Shown: positions 36,601-44,695, counted from the first letter of the stretch. The stretch: DNA of 64,000 nucleotides from Epilithonimonas sp042695135 (GCF_042695135.1 NZ_CP170547.1:3624023-3688022); one strand, 5' to 3'. A program made the numbers and translations. The notes: generated from the sequence alone by a model not told the origin.

Positions 36601-36668
36601 AACTTTCTACAGGCGTTTATCTGGTAAAAACCTCAGATGGCGATGTGAAGAGAGTGGTTGTAAAATAA
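33615..36668 (+). CDS. Choice-of-anchor I beta-propeller protein, T9SS cargo
   Basis: 1017 residues. The signal peptide ends near residue 24 (LASGQ). The N-terminal domain (about 25-200, VHYWNFNNNA) is a discoidin/jelly-roll-like module common in T9SS cargo. A Big/Ig-like domain (about 205-320) and a Calx-beta-like domain (about 325-440) follow. A propeller of the choice-of-anchor I family (about 445-935) contains KVMTANEGEPNDAYTVDPEG and VTANEGDEKDLGG. The C-terminal 75 residues are a T9SS type A sorting domain (FNIFPNPVRKGN, STGVYLVK). It is exported to the surface or secreted. Catalytic activity is unproven, though the propeller is often linked to alkaline phosphatase-like proteins. Confidence 0.9.
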   Translation: MKNKYLFRGLLPIAALFHGLASGQTLVHYWNFNNNASVAAITTPTVSLLNGSISAVSTGTGSTDTFIDFAGGTGQNFNVENLNARNGDAAGTHLRYNYPINGNVQFNLPTTGYNNVVVKFTTRRSGSGAGTQTWSYSLDGTTFTQYQTVISQDANPQLITFDFSTITGASNNPNFKLKVEFSTGAGGNVGNNRFDNFTVDANPISGADTTAPTVTYSPTNNVNNASTTANPTITFNENVRLTDNSAITDANAQNLVELRLNNAAGNAVPFTTTFSNNKITIIPTSGLLPNQAYYLALKPNLVEDESNNAVTSTTSSIFTTAGTTISLDKTFIKVNENAGILAFKINVNNPSNATVNLVVKPAPFSTANSSDFTLANQTINIMPSTTSYTVNIPIIDDTLAEQQAEYFVLSLENPVGATISGDALSTVYIVDNDKQVPVASKQIELNYLGSFDPSGNNNSSTEIVVHDPATQRLFTISSLTDVFDIIDFSNPTSPSVIKTVNMLPYGGITSVAVKNGIIAVASPNGTDAQQNGSVVFFDIDGNFLKQVNVGVLPDMITFTPDGTKVMTANEGEPNDAYTVDPEGSISIIDITGGITNLLQSNVTTLSLTVFNGQESALAASGVRKVKSTSTLAQDLEPEYIAISADNQKAWVSCQENNAVIEVNLATKTLGNIWGLGKKDMSLPGNGFDASDNNGEILIANWPVKAYYNPDAMAYLKVGTTNYIVTANEGDEKDLGGFSERTTVGANGFALDSTIFPNASVLKASHNLGRFRVTSVNGNTDGDAEYEEIHALGARSFSIFNADTKAIVYDSGDQFERHIAANHPLIFNADNEANGAKVRSRAKGPEPEGVTLGTIGGQTFAFITLERTGGVMVYNVTDPNNATFTDYKHSRMTTAYGGDNGPEGITYITPQNSATGKGYVIVANEISGTLSIFEVGVSPELSTGDVKSEKATFNIFPNPVRKGNTLYFNKTKDYELYDMSGKLLGKESNALTIDTSKLSTGVYLVKTSDGDVKRVVVK

Positions 36669-36696
36669 ATCTTTTTCTTCTTATATTTTTTTAGTG

Positions 36697-36723
36697 AAGC
36701 CTCGGATATCCGGGGCTTTTTAT
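36697..36723 (+). terminator. Terminator after the propeller gene
   Basis: AAGCCTCGG / CCGGGGCTT forms a 9-bp stem with one G-T pair around ATAT, followed by a T-rich tract. It lies 28 bp beyond the stop codon. Confidence 0.75.
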
Positions 36724-36838
36724 TTTATTGAAACTAAAGAAACCTTGAAGATTTAAATCACCAGTTCATAATTACCTTACATCAATGCCAATAAAATTCC
36801 GAAGCCGTACATTTGATCTATCAAAAAATGAGACTATT

Positions 36839-37858
36839 ATGGAATTAGGAATAGGAATGTTCGGCGATGTTGCTTTGGACACAAAAACCGGAAAATATAG
36901 AAATGCAAGCGTAAAATTAAACGAGATCCTGGAGCAGGTAAAACTGATGGATCAGGTTGGGCTTGATGTCTTTGCAATGGGTGAGCATCACCGCGAAGAT
37001 TATGCGGTGTCGTCACCAGAAATCCTTTTGGCAGCTGCAGCAAGCATTACCCAAAATATCAAACTGGCAAGTGGTGTTACCGTTTTAAGCTCATCGGAAC
37101 CTGTGAAAGTTTATGAAGACTTTTCTATGATCGATCTGATATCAAGAGGCAGAGCAGAAATCTTCGTTGGAAGAGGAAGTTTCATAGAATCGTTTCCTTT
37201 GTACGGTTATGATCTTTCGGATTACAATCAGCTTTTCGAAGAGAAACTGGACTTATTACTGAAAATCAATAACGAAGAAAATGTAAGCTGGAACGGAAAA
37301 TTGCGTGCGCCTATGCAAAATCAAACCGTTTATCCAAGAGCTTATAATGATGGTAAATTACCAATCTGGATTGCAAGCGGCGGAACACCGGAATCTGTTT
37401 TAAGAGCTGCACAATTAGGCTTGCCGTTGATTGTTGCGATCATCGGTGGAATGCCAAGACAATTCAAAAACCTCATCGATTTTTACAAACAGGAATATCT
37501 GAGAGCCGGCTACGACGAGAGCAAAATGCAGATCGCAATCCACTCCCACACCTTTGTGAGTGATGACCAGAAAGATATCGACCAATACTTCTTCAATTAC
37601 AAATCTCAGATGGACAGGATTGGCAGGCAGCGTGGATGGGCACCCTATACAAAAGACCAATACGAAGGCGGACGAAGCAAAGACGGCGCATTATTCATCG
37701 GAAATGCAGATGAGGTGGCAGACAAAATCAATGAAATGAAGGAATTATTCGGCTTGACAAGATTTATCGGACATATGGATGTTGGCGATCCTGCGCACGA
37801 TGTGATGATGAAATCTATCGAATTATTTGGAGAGAAAGTGGCTCCGAAAGTGAAATAA
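36839..37858 (+). CDS. LLM-class flavin-dependent oxidoreductase
   Basis: 340 residues from Met at 36839 (MELGIGMFGDVALD); an in-frame ATG at 36785 would add 18 residues before the first beta strand. The fold is a luciferase-like TIM barrel: LDVFAMGEHHREDYAVSSPE near residue 50, IKLASGVTVLSSSEPVKVYE, and RAEIFVGRGSF are the usual markers. The family uses reduced FMN or F420; flavin is likely here. The substrate is unknown. It forms a single-gene unit ending in a terminator near 37945. Confidence 0.9.
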   Translation: MELGIGMFGDVALDTKTGKYRNASVKLNEILEQVKLMDQVGLDVFAMGEHHREDYAVSSPEILLAAAASITQNIKLASGVTVLSSSEPVKVYEDFSMIDLISRGRAEIFVGRGSFIESFPLYGYDLSDYNQLFEEKLDLLLKINNEENVSWNGKLRAPMQNQTVYPRAYNDGKLPIWIASGGTPESVLRAAQLGLPLIVAIIGGMPRQFKNLIDFYKQEYLRAGYDESKMQIAIHSHTFVSDDQKDIDQYFFNYKSQMDRIGRQRGWAPYTKDQYEGGRSKDGALFIGNADEVADKINEMKELFGLTRFIGHMDVGDPAHDVMMKSIELFGEKVAPKVK

Positions 37859-37859
37859 T

Positions 37860-37893
37860 AGATGCTAGATTTTAGACATTAGATGTTAGATTG
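37860..37893. repeat. TAGATGTTAGA-type extragenic repeat
   Basis: A run of short TTAGA/TAGAT units directly follows the LLM gene stop codon. The same kind of sequence, in either orientation, appears at 49075-49117, 55418-55443 and 55511-55537, always outside genes. Confidence 0.5.
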
Positions 37894-37942
37894 TTTTTTA
37901 CTTCTTATATTGATCTCTAAGCTTAAAAAACGATAATTAAAA

Positions 37943-37977
37943 TGCAAAATCCTGAACCATAAATTCGGGATTTTTTG
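37943..37977. terminator. Bidirectional terminator of LLM gene
   Basis: AAAATCCTGAA / TTCGGGATTTT forms an 11-bp stem with one mismatch-like G-T pair, followed by TTTT. It is placed about 85 bp beyond the LLM stop codon. Confidence 0.65.
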
Positions 37978-38048
37978 TTGTTTTTAATTCAAATTTTTGA
38001 CCTTTGGCAAGTCCGATGAACAGGACGTCTGCAGAGGTAGTTAAAAAG

Positions 38049-38132
38049 CACCGTACGTTTTGATGAAAACCTCCGTACCTTTTAAGCAAAACCTCCGTAC
38101 CTTTTTGTGAAAAGATGCGGAGGTTTTTTCCG
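38049..38132. repeat. Three 22-bp tandem repeats ending in a hairpin
   Basis: Three units of about 22 bp follow each other, built on CCTCCGTACCTTTT, then a spacer and AAAA: units near 38049, 38071 and 38093. Immediately after the third unit is GATGCGGAGGTTTTTT, whose CGGAGGTT pairs with AACCTCCG of the third (or second) unit. The result is a terminator-like hairpin that can form with alternative partners. It lies between convergent genes. Confidence 0.7.
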
Positions 38133-38188
38133 AATGTCTTTAATTAATTAGAAATATCAAACCTTATTCCCAAAAATCAAACTATTCA

Positions 38189-38884
38189 TTAATAATTGAC
38201 TGACCCGAAAAAACGTCCCACCAACGCTGTAACAGCCATCGCAACCGTACCCCAGAAACATATTCTCAGGATTGCAATCCCAATTTTTGAACCCCCAGTT
38301 TTTGCAGAAATTGCGCCTAAAATCATCAGAAAAATGATAGAAAATCCATATTGGAAATATACCATTTCCTTCAGCGGAGCCAATAAAGAAACAGCAAAAG
38401 GAAGCAGTGCTCCCAGGGCAAAAGAACCGAAAGATGCGGCCGCCGCCTGCAAAGGTTTTGCCTGAGTAATTTCATTAATTCCCAATTCATCGTGTGCATG
38501 AGCTGCCAGAGCGTCGTGCGCTGTAAGCTCCGTTGCAACTTGTAAAGCGGTCTCCGCACTTACACCTCTTCGTTCATAGATTTTGGCTAATTCTTTCAGT
38601 TCTATTTCCGGCATTTCTTCTAGCTCTCTCTTTTCGCGCAGCAGATCTGCTTTCTCGGTATCTGCCTGAGAACTGACAGATACATATTCGCCGGCAGCCA
38701 TAGACATTGCCCCAGCAATCATCCCGGCTAATGCTGCAAGTACAATTGTGTTCCTGTCCGGTTGGGCTGCTGCAACGCCTATTACAATACTTGTTGTGGA
38801 CAGCAATCCGTCATTAGATCCTAAAACAGAGGCCCGAAGCCAGCCAACTCTATTGACATAATGTTTTTCTAATAGATGATGCAT
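38189..38884 (-). CDS. VIT1/CCC1-family metal transporter
   Basis: A 231-residue membrane protein. The first helix region RASVLGSNDGLLSTTSIVIGV is typical of the family, followed by AGAMSMAAGEYVSVSSQADTE, a cytoplasmic charged helical segment (about 80-140) with the metal-binding glutamates, and three more helices. VIT1/CCC1 proteins move Fe2+ or Mn2+ out of the cytoplasm, in bacteria as exporters. It starts 20 bp after the DUF3570 gene stop on the same strand. That places it as a possible last member of the redox/metal locus upstream. Confidence 0.9.
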   Translation of the reverse strand: MHHLLEKHYVNRVGWLRASVLGSNDGLLSTTSIVIGVAAAQPDRNTIVLAALAGMIAGAMSMAAGEYVSVSSQADTEKADLLREKRELEEMPEIELKELAKIYERRGVSAETALQVATELTAHDALAAHAHDELGINEITQAKPLQAAAASFGSFALGALLPFAVSLLAPLKEMVYFQYGFSIIFLMILGAISAKTGGSKIGIAILRICFWGTVAMAVTALVGRFFGSVNY

Positions 38885-38904
38885 AGTTTCAACATTTTTA
38901 GAAG

Positions 38905-40080
38905 TTACTTGAACCTGAGATTTAATGAAATAATATCTGATTTCATACCGATAGATTTGGTGTAATGCCCGTATCTTACCTCCAGCATATTGAGTCTTTC
39001 GACTCCGAACAATCCGTTCTTAGGATTAATACGAATTCCTGCCCCGTAAAAGTTGCTGTTGAATTTTGACAAATCATAATTGCTGGTATAAAAATCGTCA
39101 AACGCCGTGTGCTGCTGATAAGAGGAAAAATATTTGGCACCCGTCTGAGAATAATATCTGTAAAACGGACTCACCGAAACAAAAGGCGAAATCTTCACAG
39201 GTGTTTCCAGACTGATTGTGTTTGATCTCAATCCCCAGTCATCCGTATAATAACGGTAGTAAGCTCTCAGAATCACCTTATCTCCGAAGAAATAATTAGC
39301 TCTAAGTCCCAAAGGAAGTTTGAATCTCTTATCCGGCAAAGCTTCCTGATGAACTGATCCGTCCGTAAAGTAAACCCTGTGGAAAGGCAGGCTAAGATAG
39401 CCTGTCTGCTGAACAGCATCTGTCATCAGTTCCATTTGAAAGTTCTGATTAATGATCTGGGAATATGACAAAGAAAGTGCATAGGTATTTCTACCGCTGG
39501 TTCCACTGTTTTCGCCACCTGCAGTTCTTAGTTCTATAGGAGCAATCAGTTTTACCTGATCCATAAAAGCCTGAAATTTGGCAGTGAATTCCCCCATTTT
39601 GTTAGGCGTTTTCTGGGAGAATCCTATATTCGCTCCAATCGATTGGTAATCAAACTCCCCGGAATATGAAACGCCAGCCATAATTGTGCTGCCTTTGGTT
39701 TCATTCTCACGGCTCCATCCCAATGAAGGATAAATTCTTGTGTCTGCATGAGAAGCGGAAGAATTAGCCTTGAGGTCAATCATATCCGATGATGCAGACG
39801 TATAATGATCTATTCCTACATCCAGTGTGAACTTATTCTTTCTAAGTTTTTTGTCATATTTTACCAGAACTACGTCTATAGAATTTGAAATGTCCGTCAG
39901 TTTTTCCGTCCCGACACCACCTGTAACTGCAGAATTGTTCCCGTCTTGTTTGTAATAGCTTGACACGAGATTGATCTCGTCCAGGCTAAGTTTCTTGGAA
40001 GGTTCTGTGTTGGTATTTTCCTGTGCCTTAGCATTGAAGAATCCAAAAAGGGCGATGATGCTCATAATTACTTTTTTCAT
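38905..40080 (-). CDS. DUF3570 outer-membrane beta-barrel protein
   Basis: 391 residues with a signal peptide (about 1-19, ending NAKA). The mature protein consists of alternating amphipathic strands, with segments such as DVGIDHYTSASSDMID, YRYYTDDWGLRSNTISLETP and a C-terminal strand ending SLNLRFK, as expected for a porin-like barrel. This is the DUF3570 family, of unknown function, which I recall occurring beside DUF4266, ApbE and thioredoxin genes as here. It lies 31 bp after the DUF4266 gene. It could form the outer-membrane port of the system. Confidence 0.85.
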   Translation of the reverse strand: MKKVIMSIIALFGFFNAKAQENTNTEPSKKLSLDEINLVSSYYKQDGNNSAVTGGVGTEKLTDISNSIDVVLVKYDKKLRKNKFTLDVGIDHYTSASSDMIDLKANSSASHADTRIYPSLGWSRENETKGSTIMAGVSYSGEFDYQSIGANIGFSQKTPNKMGEFTAKFQAFMDQVKLIAPIELRTAGGENSGTSGRNTYALSLSYSQIINQNFQMELMTDAVQQTGYLSLPFHRVYFTDGSVHQEALPDKRFKLPLGLRANYFFGDKVILRAYYRYYTDDWGLRSNTISLETPVKISPFVSVSPFYRYYSQTGAKYFSSYQQHTAFDDFYTSNYDLSKFNSNFYGAGIRINPKNGLFGVERLNMLEVRYGHYTKSIGMKSDIISLNLRFK

Positions 40081-40111
40081 TTTGATTCATTTTAGGTTTA
40101 GTAATTATGAT

Positions 40112-40342
40112 TTAGTTGCATCCGCATCCGCCGCCAACTTTTCCGGCATTGGCTCCGGAAGAGCCTTCACGATAAGACTGGAAACTGAGTTCTGTTTTTT
40201 CTATCGTTCTGTTTCCCAGAACCATTTCGGCATCGTTGAGTTTATTTTTTTCGTATTCTTTTACCGTTGTACAGGAATGCACTAATGAAAGGGCGAAAAA
40301 GACAAACACGCCCATCATTATTTTAATTATAATATTTTTCAT
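40112..40342 (-). CDS. DUF4266 small lipoprotein
   Basis: 76 residues. A lipoprotein signal ends at C24 (ALSLVHSC), followed by TTVKEYEKNKLNDAEMVLG, the family core. The C-terminus is SYREGSSGANAGKVGGGCGC plus a final Asn, with C73 and C75 as a CxC pair. EGSSGAN (59-65) recalls the target motif of ApbE flavin transferases (DGxSGAT type), but the usual Thr/Ser acceptor is Asn here. It lies 52 bp after the apbE stop. Function is unknown; metal binding by the CxC tail is inferred. Confidence 0.85.
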   Translation of the reverse strand: MKNIIIKIMMGVFVFFALSLVHSCTTVKEYEKNKLNDAEMVLGNRTIEKTELSFQSYREGSSGANAGKVGGGCGCN

Positions 40343-40394
40343 TTTGTATTTAATGTTTATTAATTGATTTTAGATGTCGGAGAGAGCCTATCTC

Positions 40395-41321
40395 TCATTT
40401 GAAGTTGATGTTTTTAGATGAATGGATCTTGTTATGATCGTCTATGATGATGCATTCTAAATGGTTGATCTGGTTCACAAGACCAATTGCAGCCTCTATT
40501 CCCATAATCGTGACTGGTGTTGCCATTGCATCGGCAATCTCGGCGTTCGGACAGATTATTGTCACGCTTTTGATCCCCGAAACCGGCATTCCCGTTTTAG
40601 GATTGATGGTGTGGGAATACTTCTTACCGTCTATCATCACAAACTTTTCATAATTACCAGAAGTGGCTACGGAAGTATTGGTGATATTCATATAAGAAAA
40701 AGGAAGCGCAGCATTATCGGGATCGGCAATACCAATCGTCCAGGGTTTTCCGTCAGCCTGTGAACCCCAGGTTGACAAGTCGCCGGAAGCATTTACCACG
40801 CCGGAAACTACACCTCTGGACTGAAGAATCCTTTTCGCCATTTCGGCAGCATAACCTTTTCCAATACCTCCAAAACCGATTCGCATTCCTTTTTCTTTTA
40901 AAAAAATCGTTTGGCTTTCCGCATCTAAAAGGATGTTTTTGTAATTAACCAGTTTCAAATGCTCTTTTACCAATTCGGGATCGGGAAGCTGTTTCATTTT
41001 GCGGTCAAAATTCCAAAAGGTTTTATCGATTCCTCCATAAGAAATGTCAAAATACCCGTCTGTAATATCGCTGATCCTCAGACTTCTTTCTATTAACTGA
41101 AAAACTTCTGCATCTACTTTTACAGGTTTGATGCCGGCATTTTTATTAATCAAATTGGTCTGGCTGTGATCGCTGTAAGTCGTGAGCAATTTCTCTATCC
41201 GCCGGATTTCGGAAACGGCAGCTTCGATATGGTCAAAAGCAATAGTTTCATTATCATCAACAACGGTGATCTCGAAGATATTTCCCATCAGTTTTTGGGA
41301 TTTGCGAAATTCTTTCAGCAT
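40395..41321 (-). CDS. apbE: FAD:protein FMN transferase (ApbE family)
   Basis: 308 residues from Met at 41321 (MLKEFRKSQKLMGNIFEITV); the ATG at 41357 would overlap the thioredoxin gene by 32 bp. Family markers are GGIGKGYAAEMAKRIL, NASGDLSTWG, and YSHTINPKTGMPVSG followed by ICPNAEIADAMATPV. ApbE attaches FMN covalently to Thr/Ser of extracytoplasmic electron carriers. Unlike typical ApbE it has no visible signal peptide or lipobox, so how it reaches a periplasmic target is unclear. No NqrC/RnfG-type acceptor is present in the window. Confidence 0.92.
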   Translation of the reverse strand: MLKEFRKSQKLMGNIFEITVVDDNETIAFDHIEAAVSEIRRIEKLLTTYSDHSQTNLINKNAGIKPVKVDAEVFQLIERSLRISDITDGYFDISYGGIDKTFWNFDRKMKQLPDPELVKEHLKLVNYKNILLDAESQTIFLKEKGMRIGFGGIGKGYAAEMAKRILQSRGVVSGVVNASGDLSTWGSQADGKPWTIGIADPDNAALPFSYMNITNTSVATSGNYEKFVMIDGKKYSHTINPKTGMPVSGIKSVTIICPNAEIADAMATPVTIMGIEAAIGLVNQINHLECIIIDDHNKIHSSKNINFK

Positions 41322-41325
41322 CAGT

Positions 41326-41766
41326 TTATTTTTTCTGATAAAAACTTCTGATCTCATCGCTGAAAGCAGTGGCGTTTTCTGAAGGCAATCCTTCCCAGGT
41401 TTTTAGAACTTTACCTTCTGGATTTAACAGAATTGTATATGGGAAAATACCTTTTGGATTATATTTATCTGCCAGAAGTTCATTTTCTTTTTTGATATCT
41501 GCAGAAGGTTGATTTTTCTTGCTTCTAGGGAAATCTGCATTGACATATTCCAAAATATGCTCGGCGGACAATTTTTTAAAAGTTTCGGTTTCAATAATAT
41601 TTTTGTGCAGCTTGATACACGGAATACACCAGTCTGACCCGGAAAAATTAAGAAGAATCAATTCATTTTGTTCGGAAGCGGTTTCCTTTGCTTTTTCAAA
41701 ACGTGTCTGTGCATTTGCTAGTACAGAGAATAGAGCTAAAAAGATAGCTGTAAATATTGTTTTCAT
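41326..41766 (-). CDS. Periplasmic thioredoxin-like protein
   Basis: 146 residues with a signal peptide (about 1-19, ending ANAQ). The active site is SDWCIPCIKL (C47, C50) in a thioredoxin fold that continues with FPYTILLNPEGKVLKTWEG. It is likely to reduce disulfides in exported proteins. It is the first gene of the set, ending 4 bp before the preferred apbE start. Possible clients are the CxC tail of the DUF4266 lipoprotein. Confidence 0.88.
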   Translation of the reverse strand: MKTIFTAIFLALFSVLANAQTRFEKAKETASEQNELILLNFSGSDWCIPCIKLHKNIIETETFKKLSAEHILEYVNADFPRSKKNQPSADIKKENELLADKYNPKGIFPYTILLNPEGKVLKTWEGLPSENATAFSDEIRSFYQKK

Positions 41767-41852
41767 TATGTTATTGTAAAATTAAATTTCGGAATCAATC
41801 AAGCCTGAATATTCTTAAAACATTCAGACATTATATAATTGTAAAAATAAAT

Positions 41853-42233
41853 TTATGAGAATCTTGGCGGCTGCCAGATAGAATGTAAATGGCCTTTGAT
41901 GTAAAAATCTTCATCAAAAACAGGAATATGATTAACATTGACAAACTTAAAAGGTAAATTGCCAAACTCAAAAACGAAATTCGTATTTATGGTGAAAACA
42001 AGAGACAGCGTAGAATGAATCACAAATGGCAGCTGCCTGTCTGTCGTGTAATCTGCATCTTTTGCAGGATGATCATAATGGGTTTTGAAAAATGCCAATA
42101 AAGACATTTCCGGATTCAGTTTGTGATGTTCATTGTAATGCTCTATCAGGATTGGCAACTTCAAAAACTGATTGAGTTCAGTTGTTGAAACCAAATACAA
42201 GGAAAGCAGCAATATGGAAATCCATTTTTTCAC
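41853..42233 (-). CDS. Hypothetical small exported protein
   Basis: 126 residues with a signal or anchor segment (about 1-20, SILLLSLYLVSTTELNQ). The mature part contains LPILIEHYNEHHKLNPEMSL and THYDHPAKDADYTTDRQLPF, with several histidines. From memory this small family is common in Bacteroidota and often sits beside metal-efflux or TonB-receptor genes, but it has no named domain. It lies 86 bp before the thioredoxin gene on the same strand, so it may belong with that locus. Histidine-based metal binding is possible but not shown. Confidence 0.6.
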   Translation of the reverse strand: MKKWISILLLSLYLVSTTELNQFLKLPILIEHYNEHHKLNPEMSLLAFFKTHYDHPAKDADYTTDRQLPFVIHSTLSLVFTINTNFVFEFGNLPFKFVNVNHIPVFDEDFYIKGHLHSIWQPPRFS

Positions 42234-42333
42234 AGATCAAAATTAGATTTTTTTATTCTTAGAATGATTATAAAATAGCATGACTCAGAGCTAACGTTTT
42301 AATAAACAATTTGTTATATGAGATCACATAAAA

Positions 42334-44127
42334 CTATTTTAATTCATATATGTTTCCTTCATACACAAAAGCTTCAGCATCTTCAGAATAATAATTGATT
42401 TGATAATCTGAAACCCTTCTCGAAACCAGATAAGGATTGATGACAAAATCTTTGATCTTCTCTTCATTCTTATTATCCTTCAGCCAGAAAACAAGCTGGT
42501 CTTTGTCTTTTACACTGATGATTTTGTCTTTGTAAAAACTGTGAACCAGAACTTCTTTTTTCTCATAATTATAGGCATTAAAACCAATTCTCAATCCGAA
42601 GAACATAAGAATACAAAAGCTTAAACTCAGTAAATGTTTTAAATTGAAGACATCTCTGATCAGAAATTTCAAAAAGTAAATGACCAGAAACAATGCACTT
42701 AATTCCAATAAATTCAGTGAAATGTTTTTACTCATCAAAGTTTCGAAGCCGGAAAACCAATGAATCAGTTTCAAAACGGAAAGGATAAAACTGTCGAAAA
42801 TCTGATAAATGAGAAGATATTTCATCCCAAAAGCAATGGCAATTACCATCACCAAAGACGAAACGATAATAACTTCAGAAAGTGGAATAATGAGAAGATT
42901 AGCAAAGATTGAGACCAAAGAAAACTGATGAAAGTAAAAAATCGCCAGTGGTAAAGTCGCAATCTGCGCAGCAAAAGTCATCGCTGTTATTTCATAAATA
43001 AACTTCTCGGTTTTAAATCTTGGCTTTCTGAACAATTTCTTAATTGGATTCGCTAACCACCAGATTCCTAAAACTGCAACATAACTCAGTTGAAAACCAA
43101 CCTCGAACAGTTGTTGAGAATCCACGATCAAAAGAATAAAAGCAGACAATGCCAAAGAGTGCAGAAGATCCGGTTTCCGCTGCAGTAACATCATGATATA
43201 ATAACACGAGATCATCAGACAACTCCGCATCACGGAGCTTCCATAATCGATAAACACAGCGAAAGCCCAAATCAAGAGAAGACTCAAAACGATTGAAAGC
43301 TTTCGCAATTTTACAGGAATGATTTGATTGAAAATAAACAAAGTGATCCAGAAGATAATCACCATATGCGACCCGGAAATTGCTAGCAAATGCACCAAAC
43401 CAGTCTGATTAAAATCTTTTACGGTTTCGGGATCCATCTCTGTTCTGTCGGACAAAATGATGCCTTTCAGGAATTCCTGGATCTTTGGAGACAGCGGCGA
43501 TTGATTGATTTTATTAAGAATTTCAAGAAGTTTTTCCCGAATTTGATCTGAAAATGCAACTTCGCTTTTCTGTGTTTTCAGAATGTCATTTGACAAATAA
43601 GCCTGCAGATAAATATTTTGCCTTGATAAATATTTTTTATAATCGAACTGAAAGTCATTAGTAATATTTTCCGGCTGATGAATGTAAACTTCCGCATCAT
43701 AAAAATGTTCAAAGTCCAACAATTCCTGATTTTTCGGGATGCTGAGAACAGTTTTGACAGGAGAAAAATCTTTAGTTTTCTGAGAAGGAATCGCTAGAAT
43801 TTCTACAATATACCTCCTGTTCTTCTCATTGGAATTCAGTTTTTTGCTGAGTTGAAAAACAATGTTTTCTTTTGAATCAAGGGATGGAATTTTAGGTTGT
43901 TCCGAATTAAAGAAATGGACAAATATCCCAATTGAAAAAAAGAAAAGTTCTAAGATATAATATTTAATTTTTTGGGAAAAGCTTGCTTTAATCAAGATTG
44001 AGAGTAAAACAATTCCAGAGAAAATCAACAAAACAAAAACAGTTAATTTACTGAAAATCAAATATTCTTGAGAGATAATTCCAAATACAAAGCATATCAA
44101 CAATATTAATAAAGGCTGTTTTTTCAT
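42334..44127 (-). CDS. comEC: ComEC/Rec2-family DNA uptake channel protein
   Basis: 597 residues with many membrane helices. An N-terminal hydrophobic region is followed by an OB-fold-like DUF4131 segment (about 60-190), and then the Competence domain with EFLKGIILSDRTEMDPETVK, TGLVHLLAISGSHMVII and YGSSVMRSCLMISCYYIMML. ComEC carries single-stranded DNA across the inner membrane. The C-terminal metallo-beta-lactamase domain of the longer forms is absent, as is usual in Bacteroidota. Confidence 0.9.
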   Translation of the reverse strand: MKKQPLLILLICFVFGIISQEYLIFSKLTVFVLLIFSGIVLLSILIKASFSQKIKYYILELFFFSIGIFVHFFNSEQPKIPSLDSKENIVFQLSKKLNSNEKNRRYIVEILAIPSQKTKDFSPVKTVLSIPKNQELLDFEHFYDAEVYIHQPENITNDFQFDYKKYLSRQNIYLQAYLSNDILKTQKSEVAFSDQIREKLLEILNKINQSPLSPKIQEFLKGIILSDRTEMDPETVKDFNQTGLVHLLAISGSHMVIIFWITLFIFNQIIPVKLRKLSIVLSLLLIWAFAVFIDYGSSVMRSCLMISCYYIMMLLQRKPDLLHSLALSAFILLIVDSQQLFEVGFQLSYVAVLGIWWLANPIKKLFRKPRFKTEKFIYEITAMTFAAQIATLPLAIFYFHQFSLVSIFANLLIIPLSEVIIVSSLVMVIAIAFGMKYLLIYQIFDSFILSVLKLIHWFSGFETLMSKNISLNLLELSALFLVIYFLKFLIRDVFNLKHLLSLSFCILMFFGLRIGFNAYNYEKKEVLVHSFYKDKIISVKDKDQLVFWLKDNKNEEKIKDFVINPYLVSRRVSDYQINYYSEDAEAFVYEGNIYELK

Positions 44128-44212
44128 TGAAGTTCATTTGTGTTTTGTGCGTTTTTTATATTGATAATCTTATAAAATCTGCTTGCTCAGCAAAATCTGC
44201 GAGAATTTTTTC

Positions 44213-44668
44213 TTATAAGATATCATCTACAATTTTCAGGTGATGGTTGCTATGAAGCCATAAAAACCGCAACGTTGTTTTCTTGTCAAAATCGCCTAAA
44301 AAAGGATGTGTGATAAATGATTTTTCCGGAAGGTTCTTTGTAGCTTCCAATCTTTCTTTTGCCAGATTCATTAATTTCAGAATACTTTCCATAGTCGGAG
44401 TTTCTAATGGAAAAAATTGTTTTGGCGCTCTTATTTTTCCTCTTGGGATCAATCCGAAATTCAGGAAAACAAATTTCTTCAGGCTAAACTTTGGTTTATA
44501 GTCCTTTGGATCCGTCATTGTCAAACCTTTCAGACTGCTGTTCAGGATTAATAATAGATGTTCAAGATGCCAGCCGACAGAAGCTTTGGAAACTTTATCA
44601 TTCCTAACATCAATTTTCGTCAGAAGTGATTCTATTTTTTGTAATTGATTTATAATTTTATCCATCAA
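44213..44668 (-). CDS. DUF1569 (DinB-like) protein
   Basis: 151 residues, from tandem ATGs (MMDK; the second is equally likely). The helical pattern includes SKASVGWHLEHLLLILNSSL and a final LWLHSNHHLKIVDDIL, with the histidines placed as in DUF1569/DinB four-helix metal-binding proteins. The enzymatic role is unknown. It lies 27 bp after the lpxB stop region, on the same strand. Confidence 0.8.
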   Translation of the reverse strand: MMDKIINQLQKIESLLTKIDVRNDKVSKASVGWHLEHLLLILNSSLKGLTMTDPKDYKPKFSLKKFVFLNFGLIPRGKIRAPKQFFPLETPTMESILKLMNLAKERLEATKNLPEKSFITHPFLGDFDKKTTLRFLWLHSNHHLKIVDDIL

Positions 44669-44695
44669 ATTGTCTTTTCCTTTTTTCTTTATTCT

